64,000 nt of DNA. Origin: Cafeteria roenbergensis (lineage: Eukaryota > Sar > Bigyra > Bicosoecida > Cafeteriaceae). Numbering within the stretch: the first letter of the stretch is position 1; each line of letters opens with the position of its first letter. The position numbers were made by a program, and so were the translations under genes. Below are positions 31,620-42,281 of the stretch, piece by piece. The DNA lies in the NCBI GenBank assembly GCA_008330645.1, contig VLTN01000046.1:124001-188000 (forward strand), in the 5' to 3' direction. Below the pieces are notes generated by a model that was given only the letters and a program-made list of their open reading frames with translations, searched no databases and had not been told where the DNA came from.

Positions 31620-33515
31620 TCACAGCGAGAAGCCGTACGCTCCCTTGTCCAGCGCAAAGGGACACTCTTCTGCAGGGCACGGGAAGGCGCGGTTCACCGC
31701 TGCGCGGAACCACGAGTTGACGGCCAAGCTGACCTCAGGCTCGCCGGCGCCTGCGAGCGTGGGCCCCGGGCCGCTCTGCACCTCGTGCCACCAATGGGCC
31801 GGGATGAACAGGGACTCGCCAGGCCCCACCTCGCACTCGATTCGGCTGGCCCACAGCGCTGCCGCACCGGGCGCGTTGCGCCGCGCTGAGGGGCAGACCG
31901 CAGCGAGGCCAGGGTCGGACTGGACGGCAGTCGCATTGGAGCACGCGGCGGGCGGCGTGACGAGGTCCACGACGGAGTGAACGATGGATGTGGCCTCAGA
32001 GAGCGCGCCGCGGGCAAGAGAGGGTGCTCCAGCTCCCTTTCCGCCGGCTGCCGCGCCGTCCCACCCCGCCGACGAGAGCGTGCCCTCCCGGATGTGCCCT
32101 TCCCCCAGAAGCTCGTTGGCGTACGGCGGCAGAAGCACCACGCGCTTTGTCCCCGCCACGGGGGACAGGAGGCCCTCGCTGGGGTCGAAGTGGAGCTTGC
32201 CCAGGGCCCGGCCGTCGCCGATCCACACGTTGGACGACTCGTGGTGCAGCGCCGATTCCACGCGCAGCGGAGGGGCGTCCTCGGCCATGGCGGGCACCCA
32301 CTCGCGCAGCGACGTGTACTCGATATAGAGCGACGCGTTCGCCAGGCCAACCGCGCCCTGCGACGCGGGGGGCGTTGCAAGCCCCGCGCGCTGGGCTTTG
32401 CCCACTTGCGAGCCGGCGGCTCGGGGCCGCTCGGAGGCGCGGCCCAGCCAGTCGAGGAACGTGCCCAGACGCATCTCAAGGCCAGCGGCCCGCGCCACCA
32501 CAACGTGCCGCGAAGCGAGGCCGGCCCGCACGTCAGCGGGGATATCGGCCGCGGGCTCGCCTGGCCCGGGCCGCCACGCGGACAGCGGCTCCACGCCCTC
32601 GAACACGCCGTCATCAGTCGCCTTCACGTGCACCACGCGGTCGCCCGCCAGGCCCCGGAGGGATGACGGCGCCCAGCTGCTGCGCGCGCGCCACGCCTCG
32701 CTCCCGGAGCCTTCCAGCACCACCGGCCAGTGCCGCAGCACCACCTCCCGCAGGAAGGCCCGACCGGGATCGTGGCCTGCCTCGAAGGCAGAAGCAGGAA
32801 CGCGCAAGCAGCGTCTCTCACCGACGGCAGAGCCGGACGCGCGCGACCCCACCCCCCCGGCTCGCCCTGCTGCCCCTGTCGCAAGCAGGCCAGCCGGCGC
32901 ACGGAGGCCACTGTCCTCGCCCAGCAGCTCCCTCCAGCCACGCACGAGCGCGGCGCCCCCCGCCTCAGCGCCCATCCGGCGGCGCGCCTCCCCCGCTAGC
33001 TGCAGCAGCGCATCTCGACGGCCGGCCAGCTCCAGCGACAGCGCCCGCCCCAGCTCGCCAGCACGAGACTCGGTGCCGTTCACGAAGCGAGCCGTCCCGC
33101 AGACCTGGTTGACCCACGCGGACGCGGCCACCAGGCTGGACAACGCTCCCGTTGGCGCGCGCCTGCGCTTCCACGGGGACCACCCAGCCGCACGCACGAG
33201 GCACGACCGCTGGGGGTCCTGGCGCACAAGGAGCGCAAACTCCCCGCTGGTCGTGGCCGGTTGCCTCATCGCCTGCGGCGCCCACGAGCCGCTGTTCGGC
33301 GACTGCCACGCGTCCATCAAGTCGGTGTCGTTGAAGACCTCCGGCGCCCCGCCGCAGCCTGCCACAGTCACCAACGGCTCGTTGTGGAACGTTTCGCACA
33401 AGCCATTGCTCAGGGCAGGCCCAGGGGAGAGCACGCAGCGCGGCGGGGTGGCGGCAGCTGCTCCCCACAGCGCGGCTGCGAGAAGCGCAGCGGCAAGAGA
33501 GCTGGGCGCCCCCAT
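31620..33515 (-). CDS. Secreted or ER-lumenal JmjC/cupin-8 family protein
   Basis: A single exon of 631 aa starting at 33515 with a clear signal peptide (SLAAALLAAALWGAAAA). The C-terminal half is a JmjC-type cupin domain: it opens with WPVVLEGSGSEAW, has the metal pair H442-x-D444 in LGKLHFDPSEG, and the later GESLFIPAHWWHEV supplying His577. Such Fe(II)/2-oxoglutarate enzymes hydroxylate proteins, and a few members (for example JMJD8) reside in the ER lumen. The signal peptide argues for the secretory route rather than the nucleus. The N-terminal half contains cysteines and N-glycosylation sequons and no known domain. The gene is divergent from a RING membrane protein. Confidence 0.82.
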   Translation of the reverse strand: MGAPSSLAAALLAAALWGAAAATPPRCVLSPGPALSNGLCETFHNEPLVTVAGCGGAPEVFNDTDLMDAWQSPNSGSWAPQAMRQPATTSGEFALLVRQDPQRSCLVRAAGWSPWKRRRAPTGALSSLVAASAWVNQVCGTARFVNGTESRAGELGRALSLELAGRRDALLQLAGEARRRMGAEAGGAALVRGWRELLGEDSGLRAPAGLLATGAAGRAGGVGSRASGSAVGERRCLRVPASAFEAGHDPGRAFLREVVLRHWPVVLEGSGSEAWRARSSWAPSSLRGLAGDRVVHVKATDDGVFEGVEPLSAWRPGPGEPAADIPADVRAGLASRHVVVARAAGLEMRLGTFLDWLGRASERPRAAGSQVGKAQRAGLATPPASQGAVGLANASLYIEYTSLREWVPAMAEDAPPLRVESALHHESSNVWIGDGRALGKLHFDPSEGLLSPVAGTKRVVLLPPYANELLGEGHIREGTLSSAGWDGAAAGGKGAGAPSLARGALSEATSIVHSVVDLVTPPAACSNATAVQSDPGLAAVCPSARRNAPGAAALWASRIECEVGPGESLFIPAHWWHEVQSGPGPTLAGAGEPEVSLAVNSWFRAAVNRAFPCPAEECPFALDKGAYGFSL

Positions 33516-33738
33516 GGGTTCACACGGGGCCGCTGCCGTCGCCGTAGCGCTGGCGCCCGGTGTCCCTCCGCCGTCCCCTGGCCAGCGCCGCGTGCCGGTG
33601 ACTGGTCGCGGCGGGCCGGCAGAGCCCGGCGGTCGCAGCGCCAGCAACGTCGGAGATTCCCACGGCGACCGGCGCAACTCGCACCGCAGCAGGCCGCAGA
33701 CGGTGCACGCGCAGCCCTCTCGGGCGAACCGCGGGCTC
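33516..33738. promoter_or_regulatory. Bidirectional promoter, JmjC / RING-H2
   Basis: A 223-bp gap between divergent starts at 33515 (minus) and 33739 (plus). The palindrome CCATGG at 33512-33517 holds the minus start and also a + strand ATG at 33514 in frame with the RING gene. If that ATG were used, the two start codons would overlap. Confidence 0.5.
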
Positions 33739-35154
33739 ATGGCTTGTGCGCACTCCTTTGCATCGTCGCCGCGCGGCGCGGTGGCCGCCGCAGCCTGGTC
33801 CTTGGCCGTGGCGGCGATTCGGCTGGTTGCGGGCGGCGTCGTGCTTGCACTGACCCGCTCAGCAGTGCGCGCGCCCAGGTTCGGCCCGGCTGGCCAGGAA
33901 TCTGCCGACCTCGTCGGCACCGCATGGTGGTGGATCGTGCTGCTCGCGGTGTGGGACTTTGTGCGCGTTGCCCTTCGGCTTCGGCTGCTGCTCTTCGTCA
34001 AAAACGTCGGCGACGTGTCAGGCCTCGACGACGACTCGGCGATTCGCCTCCCGGGCGAGCTGGTGCGCTTCGAGCAGCGACTGCAGGCGAGTGCATTTGT
34101 CAACCGGTTTCAGTGGAGCTGGCACACGCTGGTGCTGCCGGACGTGGCTCTTGCTGGGCTTGACACGGCTGCGTTTCGACTTGACTGGGCGGCAACCAGC
34201 CTCGCAGCGCTCTGGCAGGTGCCAGTTGGGGCCGTGCTCCTCGCGCTGTGGTCGGGGCACGACCTTGCACCCGTGGCGCTGGGCGGGGCGGGCGGCAACG
34301 TCGCTGCCACGAGCTGGGAGGCCAACACGATTTCGGTTTTCGTCGTCATCTGCGTCGCGCTCGCGGCGATGCGCATGCTCATGGCGCTGTCGTGCTCATC
34401 AGCCAGGTGCGTACAAGACGGGTGCCGCCCGACCGACAGCCTCGCCTGCATCGTGTGCTGCTGCTTTCGTCGCCCGCTGCCCCGTGCACGAACGCGACCC
34501 GACGACGGAAGCTCCACCCCGCTGCCCTCCGCCGGCTGGGGCTCGCTGTTCGAGTCCCCTCGCCGCGCCGTCGTCTTCCCGTCCGGCGGCACGGACGATG
34601 CGGCGACTCGTGGCCTGCCGGCTCCCCCGCTGACGCCCGCGGCCATCAGCCGGCTGCGGTTGCTCGTTGTGCAGCCCGCTGCCGGGCCCGAGCCAGGCGC
34701 ATCCAGCGCGTCTCCGGGGTCGCCAGAGGCGTCCTCCTCCAGGCGCCCCTCGGTTGCCGCCGCGTCCGAAGCAGCCCCCTCCGGCGCATCGGCGTCCTCT
34801 CAGCCGTGCGTCCACTCAGAGGTTCCGCGGGAGGGCGACTCCTGCTCCATCTGCCTGTCCGCGCTCGAGGCGGGGCAGGCAGCTCGCCGGCTCGAGCCGT
34901 GCATGCACGCCGCTTTCCACAGCGAGTGCGCCGACCGCTGGCTGGGTCGCACCGCCACGTGCCCCGTTTGCAGGGCTGCCGTCGTGCCGCCGAGCTCTGC
35001 CGGGGCGGCGTGCTCCCAGCCAGCGGCGAAGAAGGCGACGGCCCAGGGCGCAGGCGCGGAGAAGGACGCCAAGGCCGACACCGCGGGCGGCGCGGCAGCC
35101 CCTCGCATGCCGCCCTCGTGCGAGACGGACGGCACAGCAGGGGGCCGGTGCTAG
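33739..35154 (+). CDS. Multi-pass membrane RING-H2 protein, probable E3 ubiquitin ligase
   Basis: 471 aa from ATG 33739; an in-frame ATG at 33514 would add 75 low-complexity residues. Hydrophobic helices occur early (AAAAWSLAVAAIRLVAGGVV, WWWIVLLAVWDFVRVAL) and near the middle (FVVICVALAAMRMLMAL), with a Cys-rich patch CIVCCCF after the last. A disordered Ser/Pro region follows. The RING-H2 finger spans about 369-411: CSICLSALEAG, CMHAAFHSECADRW and CPVC, with all eight ligands. The architecture is that of membrane E3 ligases for organelle or ER protein turnover; the compartment and target are unknown. Confidence 0.85.
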   Translation: MACAHSFASSPRGAVAAAAWSLAVAAIRLVAGGVVLALTRSAVRAPRFGPAGQESADLVGTAWWWIVLLAVWDFVRVALRLRLLLFVKNVGDVSGLDDDSAIRLPGELVRFEQRLQASAFVNRFQWSWHTLVLPDVALAGLDTAAFRLDWAATSLAALWQVPVGAVLLALWSGHDLAPVALGGAGGNVAATSWEANTISVFVVICVALAAMRMLMALSCSSARCVQDGCRPTDSLACIVCCCFRRPLPRARTRPDDGSSTPLPSAGWGSLFESPRRAVVFPSGGTDDAATRGLPAPPLTPAAISRLRLLVVQPAAGPEPGASSASPGSPEASSSRRPSVAAASEAAPSGASASSQPCVHSEVPREGDSCSICLSALEAGQAARRLEPCMHAAFHSECADRWLGRTATCPVCRAAVVPPSSAGAACSQPAAKKATAQGAGAEKDAKADTAGGAAAPRMPPSCETDGTAGGRC

Positions 35155-35396
35155 TTTTGGTTTGAAGCGGCGAGCGTGTGGTGGACGTTGCGGGCCCGAC
35201 GGAAAGGCAGTGGCGGTGCGAGCTTGGGCGCCGGCCGGCAGCACTGCGCTGGGAAGAAGTTGCTGAAAGCCAAGGCTGAAGCGGCACTCACTGCCTCGCG
35301 CTGGCGCCACACGACACGAGCGGTGGCTTCAGCCACGCCGCAACAGAGAGGTCCCAGGCGAGCGAGCTCGCCCGCGCCAGAGCCGACTGGGCTTGC

Positions 35397-37177
35397 TCAC
35401 TTGCGGGCGCGCCGGCGCACACGGATGGGAGTCCCGACGTCGGGGCCAACCACGATGGCCGCAAAGTTGGGCTTGGGCATGGGGCCGACGGGCTCGATCT
35501 CCCAGTCGCGGAGCATCACGCTGAGCACGGCCTTGGCCTGGACGCGCGCGAACTGCTCCCCGCGGCACGAGTGGTGCCCGCCGCCGAAGCCGATGAAGTT
35601 CTTGACGGACTTGCCAGTCTCGCCCAGGCCCGAGGGGCGGCCCTTGTGCTCCTCGCGGCCCTCCTTGAAGCGGTCCGGGTCGAAGGTGTCGGGCTTGGTG
35701 AAGACCTGGTCGGGGCCCTCGGGGAGGCGGTGCGAGACCTGGGGGGACGCCACGACGATGTCGCCCACGGGAACGTTGTACTTGCCGACCTTGAGCGGCT
35801 TGCCCATCACCTTGCGCATGAGCATGACGAGAGGGGGGTAGAGGCGGAGCGTCTCCAGGAAGCAGCGGTTGAGCTCCTCGAGGGCGTCCACGCGGGCGAA
35901 GTCGAGCTCGGAGCCGCCCTCGGCGGCGAGGGAGTCCCAGGCGGCGTCAACCTCCTTGCGGACGGCGGCGAAGCTTGCGGGGTTGCGGCTGAGGAGGAGA
36001 GTGAGCCACGTGGTGGTGATGCTGGAGGTGTGCTGGCCGGCGAAGAGCAGGGCGACCATCAGGCCGCAGACCTGCTCCTCCGTGGTGGAGCTGCCGTCCT
36101 TGTACTTGGAGTCGACGAAGACCTGGAGCACGTCGTGGTACTTCTTGCTGGAGGTGGGGTCGGCGCGGCGCTTCTGCACGAGCTCGGAGAAGATCTTGCC
36201 CATGTCGGCGCGTGCGGCGTCGCGGTCCCAGTGGGCGGGGATGGGGGCGGTCGGCCAGAAGAACGAGAGCGGGGTGATGCCGTCGTCAAGGCGCTTGAAG
36301 ATGCTGGCCACCTTGTCGAACAGGGTCTCGCGGACCTCGGTGCCCATGAGGCAGCTGGAGGCGGTCAGGATGATGAGCTCTGCCATGGACTCGTGCAGGT
36401 CGACGATCTCGCCGTCCTTCCAGTGCTTCTCGAAGTAGTCCTCGGCCTCCTTCACGATGATGGGCACGTAGCGGTGGAGCGCGTCGCCCTTGAGGGCGCC
36501 CTTGATGAAGGCCATTTGGCTGCTCATCATCTTGGGCGGAGCGTCGTACACGATGCCCTTGCCGAACACGGGCGTCATGAACTTGTACACCTCGCTCTGG
36601 CTAAGGAAGCGGTCGTCCTCGGAAAAGAAGCGGTCGTGGGCGATGGGGCCGAGGAGGAAGGTCATGTTCTGGCCAAAGATGTTCATGGAGTAGCACGAGC
36701 CGTGCTTCTCGTAGCCCTGGGCCACGAGGGCCACAGGGTTCTTCGCGAACTCGAGGAAGGTGCCGATGAACGGGAGGTTGCCCACAGTGTACATGGGGGG
36801 AGCGTCCGAAGGACGGCCGCCGGACAAGGTCACGATGGCGATCAGGAGGATGGCAGCGACGCTGCGAGGGCGAGGGCGCACGAAGTCATCACGAGCGAAA
36901 ATTGGCCCCTGACGCCGGCAGCAGCGCGAGCGAGCGCGCGCCAGCCGGGTCCAGGGCGGGCCGCCCGGGCTACTGGCGGCCAAGCGCGACGCCGGGGCCG
37001 CTTGGCGCGGCGGCCACTCGGGCCAATCAGCACGCGCGACGGGCGGGGGCAGAGTGCTGTCATCGCCGCGTGCCCCACCGTTGCTGCCCGTCCGGATCGC
37101 GCGGCAGCCCCGACTCACACCACCGCAATGGAAGCCTCCACCCAGCCAATCTGCTGCAGCATGCTCATGTCAAGCAT
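35397..37177 (-). CDS. CYP51: Sterol 14-alpha-demethylase, CYP51 family
   Basis: Two exons, 37177-37119 and 36861-35397, give 507 aa. The 257-nt intron was placed because joining creates an unbroken membrane anchor, VEASIAVVVAAILLIAIVTL. CYP51 signatures are clear: I-helix LLFAGQHTSSITTTW, the ExxR helix FLETLRLYPP, and heme loop FGGGHHSCRGEQ with Cys452. The enzyme removes the 14-alpha methyl group of lanosterol or obtusifoliol at the ER and marks this organism as a sterol maker. It is head-to-head with a second P450. An upstream in-frame reading without splicing would give a 573-aa product with a poor N-terminus, and was rejected. Confidence 0.94.
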
Positions 37178-37375
37178 GGCGCGAGTCCCCTCGGCTGCCA
37201 CGCGAGGCTGCGAGTGCCGACTGACGGCAGGCTGACAGATTCGGGGCAGCACACCTCGCGCCTCTGCCGCCTGTTTGCTCAAAGCGCTGCCCGCCAATCA
37301 GTCGTCAGCCCCGAGTCCCGAGGCACTCCAGCTCGCCCGTAGGGCTCCCAGCGCGGGCCCTTGGACCTGGCTGCG
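37178..37375. promoter_or_regulatory. Bidirectional promoter of the P450 pair
   Basis: 198 bp between the divergent start codons of CYP51 and the second P450. Shared regulation is likely from the distance alone. No sterol-response element was identified by eye. Confidence 0.55.
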
Positions 37376-39399
37376 ATGGCTGCCCAGATGCTGGACGTGG
37401 ACGCCCTTTGGCACCAGCTGCAGGCCTCGCCGCCCCTGATGTGAGGCGGCCGGCGCGGCAGGCTGCCGGCAACGACGCCCCCCGACCGCCCTCTGCCGGG
37501 GGTCTGTGGCGTGCCACGTCCCCACCCCGAAGCGCTCGGGCCCGTCGCGGCCCGGTTGTGCTTGTGCCTGCTGTGCGGACGGTGGCAGGCACTGCGGCGC
37601 GCGTGGATGCTGCCTCGCTGTTGATCTCGGGCTTCCCCTTCTGCCGCGGCTGCTCGCAACGCAGGTACGCCACCGCCGGTGTGGCCGTCCTCGTGCTCAT
37701 CCTGAGCGTGATCCTGCTCCGGGACACCATCATGGCTTGCCGCGTGTCCGCCGTGCCCGGCCCTGCGGCGCTGCCCTTCGTCGGTCACATCCCCTTCCTC
37801 CTGTCTGAGCCCTGGAACCGCTTCGGCGAGTGGGCGCGCAAGTACGGCGACATCTACAAGATGTGAGAGTCCGAGGCTTGTGCGAGCGCCCGCCCGCACG
37901 CGCCGCCGACGCCAGCTGGAGCGCGGCGCAGATGCGAGCCTCGGCCTTCCTTGGCTGCGGCAAAACTCCGGCAGGGACCCGCCAACTCTGCCCCGCTGAA
38001 CCCACTCCCTGCCAACGAACCCCGCAGCTTCATCTGGGGCACTCCCATGGTCATCGTGAGCAGCCCGGAGCTTGTGAAGCACATCCTGCGCGACGCCCGC
38101 GACCGCTTCCCGAAGGACAACTGGAGCTACAGCTTCTTCGGCCCCATTCTCGGCGAGGGCCTCGTCACTGCCTCCGGCGCCAGCTGGGCCAAGCAGAACC
38201 AGGCTCTCAAGCCCAAGTTCAAGCACGCCGCCCTGCGCCAGTACATGCGCGCCTTCACCGGCGCCGCCAGCCGCCTCCGCGAGGCCTGGGCCGCCATGCC
38301 CAGCGGCTCCGTGGTGGAGCTCGACTCGACCTTCCGCCAGGTGACCCTGGAGGTCATCGCCGAGGTGTCTCTCGGACTGACCCCCGCCGACGCAAGCGTG
38401 CTCCCCGAGCTCTTCGGCGAGATCATCGACGAGCTGAACCAGCGCATGTGGAAGCCCTGGAGGGCCTTCATGCCCGGGGAGATCACCCACCAGCGCCGCA
38501 TCCGCGAGCTGAACGACATTGTGCTGGGACTCATCCGCAAGCGCAAGCAGGAGTACGCGGAGGCCGAGGGCATCCCCGCCGGCCGCCGCGTCCTCGACGA
38601 GGACGAGGTCCTGGCCGCGGGCGCCTCCGTCGACACCGGCCCCCGCGGCGGCGACTTCCTGGACATCATGCTGCAGAGCGAGTCCGAGTTCACCGACACG
38701 GAGATGCTCGACGAGCTCAAGACGATGCTCATGGCCGGCCACGAGACCACGGCCATGATGCTGACCTGGTGCACCTTCCTCCTCGCCAAGCACCCCGACG
38801 AGATGCGCAAGGCCGTCGCCGAGGTTGACGCCGCGTGGGAGGCCTCCGGCGTGGACGGCCCCAAGGACGGCAAGCTGGGCTGGGCCGGCATCGACCGCAT
38901 GACCAAGGACAGCGACGCCTCCGGCGCCCCCGTCGACACGTACCTGCACTACGCCCTGCACGAGGCCATGCGCATCTACACGCCCGTCCCCGTGCTCGCC
39001 AAGTGCACCCGGGACGAGGGCGAGGTGCTCGGCGGCGCCCCGCTCCCCGCCGGCACCAAGGTGATGCTCTGCTGCGTGGCCCTCCACAGCGACCCCAAGC
39101 TCTGGGGCAGCGACGTCCAGGCCTTCCGCCCGGAGCGCCACCGCGGCAGCGAGCACCGCAAGCTCCCCGGCAAGCTGTACCCCTTCACGTTCATCCCCTT
39201 CTCGCAGGGCCGCCGCGAGTGCGTCGGCCGCCGCCTTGCGCTTGTTGAGGCAAAGACCATCCTCTCCTACATGCTCCGCGACTTCGAGATCACCCTCGCC
39301 CCCGGCCAGACGGCCGAGCCTCGCACGGACTGCTACATGATGCCTCTCCGCCCCGAGGGCGGCATGCGCGTGCAGATTAAGCCTCGTGTGCGCCACTGA
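37376..39399 (+). CDS. Cytochrome P450, family unassigned
   Basis: Exons are 37376-37440, 37665-37862 and 38028-39399 (544 aa), with both junctions preserving frame (LMYATAGVAV and DIYKIFIWGTP). An N-terminal anchor (VAVLVLILSVILL) and Pro-rich hinge (VPGPAALPFVGHIP) are followed by I-helix LMAGHETTAMMLTW, ExxR in HEAMRIYTP, and heme loop FSQGRRECVGRR with Cys486. Sequence flavour is that of the CYP4/CYP97-type clans, but I will not assign one. ER monooxygenase; the substrate could be a fatty acid or sterol given the divergent CYP51 neighbour. Confidence 0.9.
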
Positions 39400-40144
39400 G
39401 CCGCTCGCTTCGCTGTGTGGTGCCGGCCGCACCCGCCCCACCACCCGCCTCGCAGCGCTCGCGAAGACTGCCTCCTTGGCCTCCGGTGTCCGGCGTCCAA
39501 GCATGCATCGCACGCGTCGCAACCAGCAAGCAGCGGCTTCGCCCGCGCAGCCGGTGCGGCACCTTTGAACGAACACCAGCGCGCAGCCGCGGGGCGATGG
39601 CGCTGGGCCACGCCGGAGGTGGGGGCTGCAGATTGGGGGAGCGTGGAGCCTTCGCGACCAGGACTCGCAAGCGCTGACGCTGCTCCTTGCCGGCCGCACC
39701 TTCGAGCGGCGTTGCTGAACCGCGCTGGGTGGGAGGCATTCATCGCATGGGGTTTGTCTCCGGGGCTGCGCCCGGCGAGCAGGACGGCGCTCGAGGCGGC
39801 CGGGCCGCGCCCCAGGGCATCGGCGGCGTTGCCGACGGCGCCCGCAGACGATCGACCGGCGCACCGCGCTTGCGATCGGCGACCAGTTCATCAATCGTCC
39901 GCTCGCCTCCGACGATCGACAAGGTGCACAAGTGGCGAGCACGCGTGCGGGCACGCGCAGCCCCGATTCCGCGCGGCCTGGGGCATGGGCGCGCAGCGCA
40001 TCCGTTCCCCACCCCCGCTGCGCTTGCTGCGCTGATGTCGGGCCCGTCACGAATCCAGTGCCACGGGCAGGCGGAAGGGTGCTGCCGCTTTCGTTCACTC
40101 CGCGCACTCCTCAAACCCTTCGAGCAGCCCCCCCTCGCCCAGCC
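39400..40144. other. Spacer between P450 and ZIP transporter
   Basis: About 745 bp between two + genes. Open frames exist but show no domain, membrane segment or splice-supported exon. It should contain the ZIP gene promoter. Confidence 0.4.
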
Positions 40145-41179
40145 ATGGACCTGGTCGACGAGAAGGCGATCGCGATTGGAGTCATCGCGGCGGCGGCCAG
40201 CCTGGGCGCCGTGGCGGGCTGCTGCCTTCACGATCGCGTCCCCGACGGGTCGCCCTCGTGCGTGAAGCGGGCTCACGCGGCCTGCTGCGGCAGCACCCGC
40301 GCTGCCTCGCGCGCCAGCTGGGCAAGCATCTCCTATCTGCTCAGTGGCGGTGTCCTCACGGCTGCGGCTCTGGTGCACCTGCTTCCCGAGTCGAGCGAGA
40401 CGCTCGGCGAAGCCTTCCCAGGCTTTCCCGTCGCTCACACACTTTGCGGCGCCGGCCTGCTGCTGACCATGGCGGTTGAGTCCGCCGGGCGCTCCCTGAC
40501 CGAGTGCCGAGCAGTCTCATCCGAGGCCCCCGGCTACGCCGGAGGCCACTCCACAAGCGGCCGCTCGGCCCCCGACGCTGAAAGCACGCGGCCGGCCGAG
40601 GGTGCTAGCACCCCGGCGAGCCACTGCCTGGAGCACGGCACCGTCTCGGTGCTCATGCAGGCCCGCCGCAAGTCCGGCACCACGTCCCAGTGGATGGTGG
40701 CGCTCCTCGTGCTCGGCTGCCTGTCATTCCACTCCTTCGTCGCCGGCCTGGCGCTCGGCGTCGCCACGGACTCGGCCGCCGTGCTCAACATCCTCGTGGC
40801 CATTGCCGCGCACAAGACGCTGGCCACTTCGGCCCTGGCCACGGCGCTGCTCCGGGGGGGCGCCACGTGGCGGGCAGCGTCCATCCTCCTCCTCTGCTTC
40901 TCGCTCGTTACGCCGCTCGGCATCGGCGTCGGCATGGGCCTCTCCGAAGGCCTAGACGAGTCCCCCTGGGCTGCCGGCCTGCTCGCCTTCGCCTCCGGCA
41001 CCTTCCTGCACGTCGGTGTGGTGGAGATGATCGTGCGCGAGACGGAGCACCTCGAGTCTGTCAGGGCCGACGCGGCCGACGGCGACGAGGCGCCCTCCTG
41101 CTTCAGCGGCGTCGCGGTCGGCTACCTCGCGACGTGCGTGGGCTTCGCTGCCATGTCTGTTCTCGCTCTCTGGGTGTGA
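40145..41179 (+). CDS. ZIP-family metal (zinc/iron) transporter
   Basis: 344 aa, single exon. The start at 40145 is followed at once by the first hydrophobic segment (AIAIGVIAAAASLGAVAG). The metal-binding helices are evident: LSFHSFVAGLALG (about 193-205) and AAHKTLATSALATALL (about 219-234), the paired His-containing motifs of ZIP helices 4 and 5. The loop between helices 3 and 4 is Ser/His/Ala-rich (HSTSGRS, SHCLEHG) and could bind zinc. ZIPs move divalent metals into the cytosol from outside or from organelles. The final helix ends at the C-terminus, as is typical. Confidence 0.9.
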   Translation: MDLVDEKAIAIGVIAAAASLGAVAGCCLHDRVPDGSPSCVKRAHAACCGSTRAASRASWASISYLLSGGVLTAAALVHLLPESSETLGEAFPGFPVAHTLCGAGLLLTMAVESAGRSLTECRAVSSEAPGYAGGHSTSGRSAPDAESTRPAEGASTPASHCLEHGTVSVLMQARRKSGTTSQWMVALLVLGCLSFHSFVAGLALGVATDSAAVLNILVAIAAHKTLATSALATALLRGGATWRAASILLLCFSLVTPLGIGVGMGLSEGLDESPWAAGLLAFASGTFLHVGVVEMIVRETEHLESVRADAADGDEAPSCFSGVAVGYLATCVGFAAMSVLALWV

Positions 41180-41381
41180 GTGCGAGCTGTTGTCCCGTTC
41201 ATCGTCCCGATTCTATCATTCCCGATCCAATCATATGTCCCAATCCAGCTCCTACACGCACGCTTGCACTCGATGCCGCCGCGCCGGACTACCATCGCTG
41301 CTTCGATCACAAGGCCGGCAACGCGAGCGATGCCGCAGCCCACGCAAACACCGTCACACACGCAGACACGCTCACGCAGCG

Positions 41382-41960
41382 CTAGCCGCGTCGCCCCCCA
41401 GGCCCGCCTCTGCGCAGCGACGTGCTCAGCTCGCCCGGGTGCCCCGCTCCGCCTCCACCGTCGCGCGAGGCGCCGACTGGCGGCAGCCTCACGGCCGAAG
41501 CCCGCAGCCGCAGCCCTGCCGCAGCCGACATGGGCCGCGCCCCTCCGCGGGTGTCGCCACTGACTGGCCTGCTTGATGTCGGCGTCCTCGTTGCGGCCAC
41601 CCCCGTGGGCCCAGCGGCGCTGGCACTTGCGCTTTTGCGCTCGGCCTCCTCGGCCGCGGCCCGGGCCAGCTCAAGCTCCCGGCGCAGAGACTGGTTCTCT
41701 TGGTCAAGCATGGCTTCCCGCACCCTGCAAAGGTGAAGCTCCTGCCGTGCCACCTCCAGGGCGCGCTGCGTGCGCTTCAGCTCGGCATCCGAATCCTCGC
41801 GCGCAGCCTCGAGAACCGCGAGCGCGCCCGCCTGCGTCGCCATGTCGTCGGCAAGCATGGCCACTGCGCTTGCCACCTGCTCTACAAACTGAGAGTCCTC
41901 CGAGGCAGCGGCCGTGGCGGCCGCGAGCGCGCGGTCGGCGTCAGCGGTTGCTCCGCTCAT
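41382..41960 (-). CDS. Small coiled-coil protein, unknown
   Basis: 192 aa. The first two thirds form a long heptad-rich coiled coil (AELKRTQRALEVARQELHL, LDQENQSLRRELELARAA). The tail is Pro/Arg/Gly-rich and disordered. No family is recognised. The frame is open upstream, but the composition there is not protein-like. It is divergent from the acetyl-CoA carboxylase gene by 321 bp. Confidence 0.55.
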   Translation of the reverse strand: MSGATADADRALAAATAAASEDSQFVEQVASAVAMLADDMATQAGALAVLEAAREDSDAELKRTQRALEVARQELHLCRVREAMLDQENQSLRRELELARAAAEEAERKSASASAAGPTGVAATRTPTSSRPVSGDTRGGARPMSAAAGLRLRASAVRLPPVGASRDGGGGAGHPGELSTSLRRGGPGGRRG

Positions 41961-42281
41961 CGCATCCCAGCACCCGGCGTGGCCTTCCGGGGGGGGCACT
42001 GGTCTCCGGCAGGCCCCGGCGGGAAAGCGCAATGCGGTCTGCCCGCGCAGGCGCGCAGGGCCGGTGGTTCGCGTGCCGCAGCTCGCGAGGGGGGCGACGC
42101 CGCGCCCAAAGGCAACTGAACTGGCCGACGAGCCGCCAAAAAAAGCGCCGAGAGCAGAGCTTTTGCGGACGACAGGCGCAGCGACGGCCAGTCGCAAGCG
42201 CGCTCCCGGCGGCGGCCCACTCGGGAAGGCAAGAGGTCGGTCCCAGGACGCCAAGGGGTCCGCACGACAGCGGCTCTGACG
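41961..42281. promoter_or_regulatory. Bidirectional promoter, coiled-coil / acetyl-CoA carboxylase
   Basis: 321 bp between divergent starts, with no coding exon seen. It must hold the acetyl-CoA carboxylase promoter. Confidence 0.45.

Noticed and set aside
36862-37118. Longer CYP51 with an Arg/Pro-rich N-terminus read through this stretch
   Set aside because: Splicing it out joins two halves of a membrane anchor typical of CYP51.
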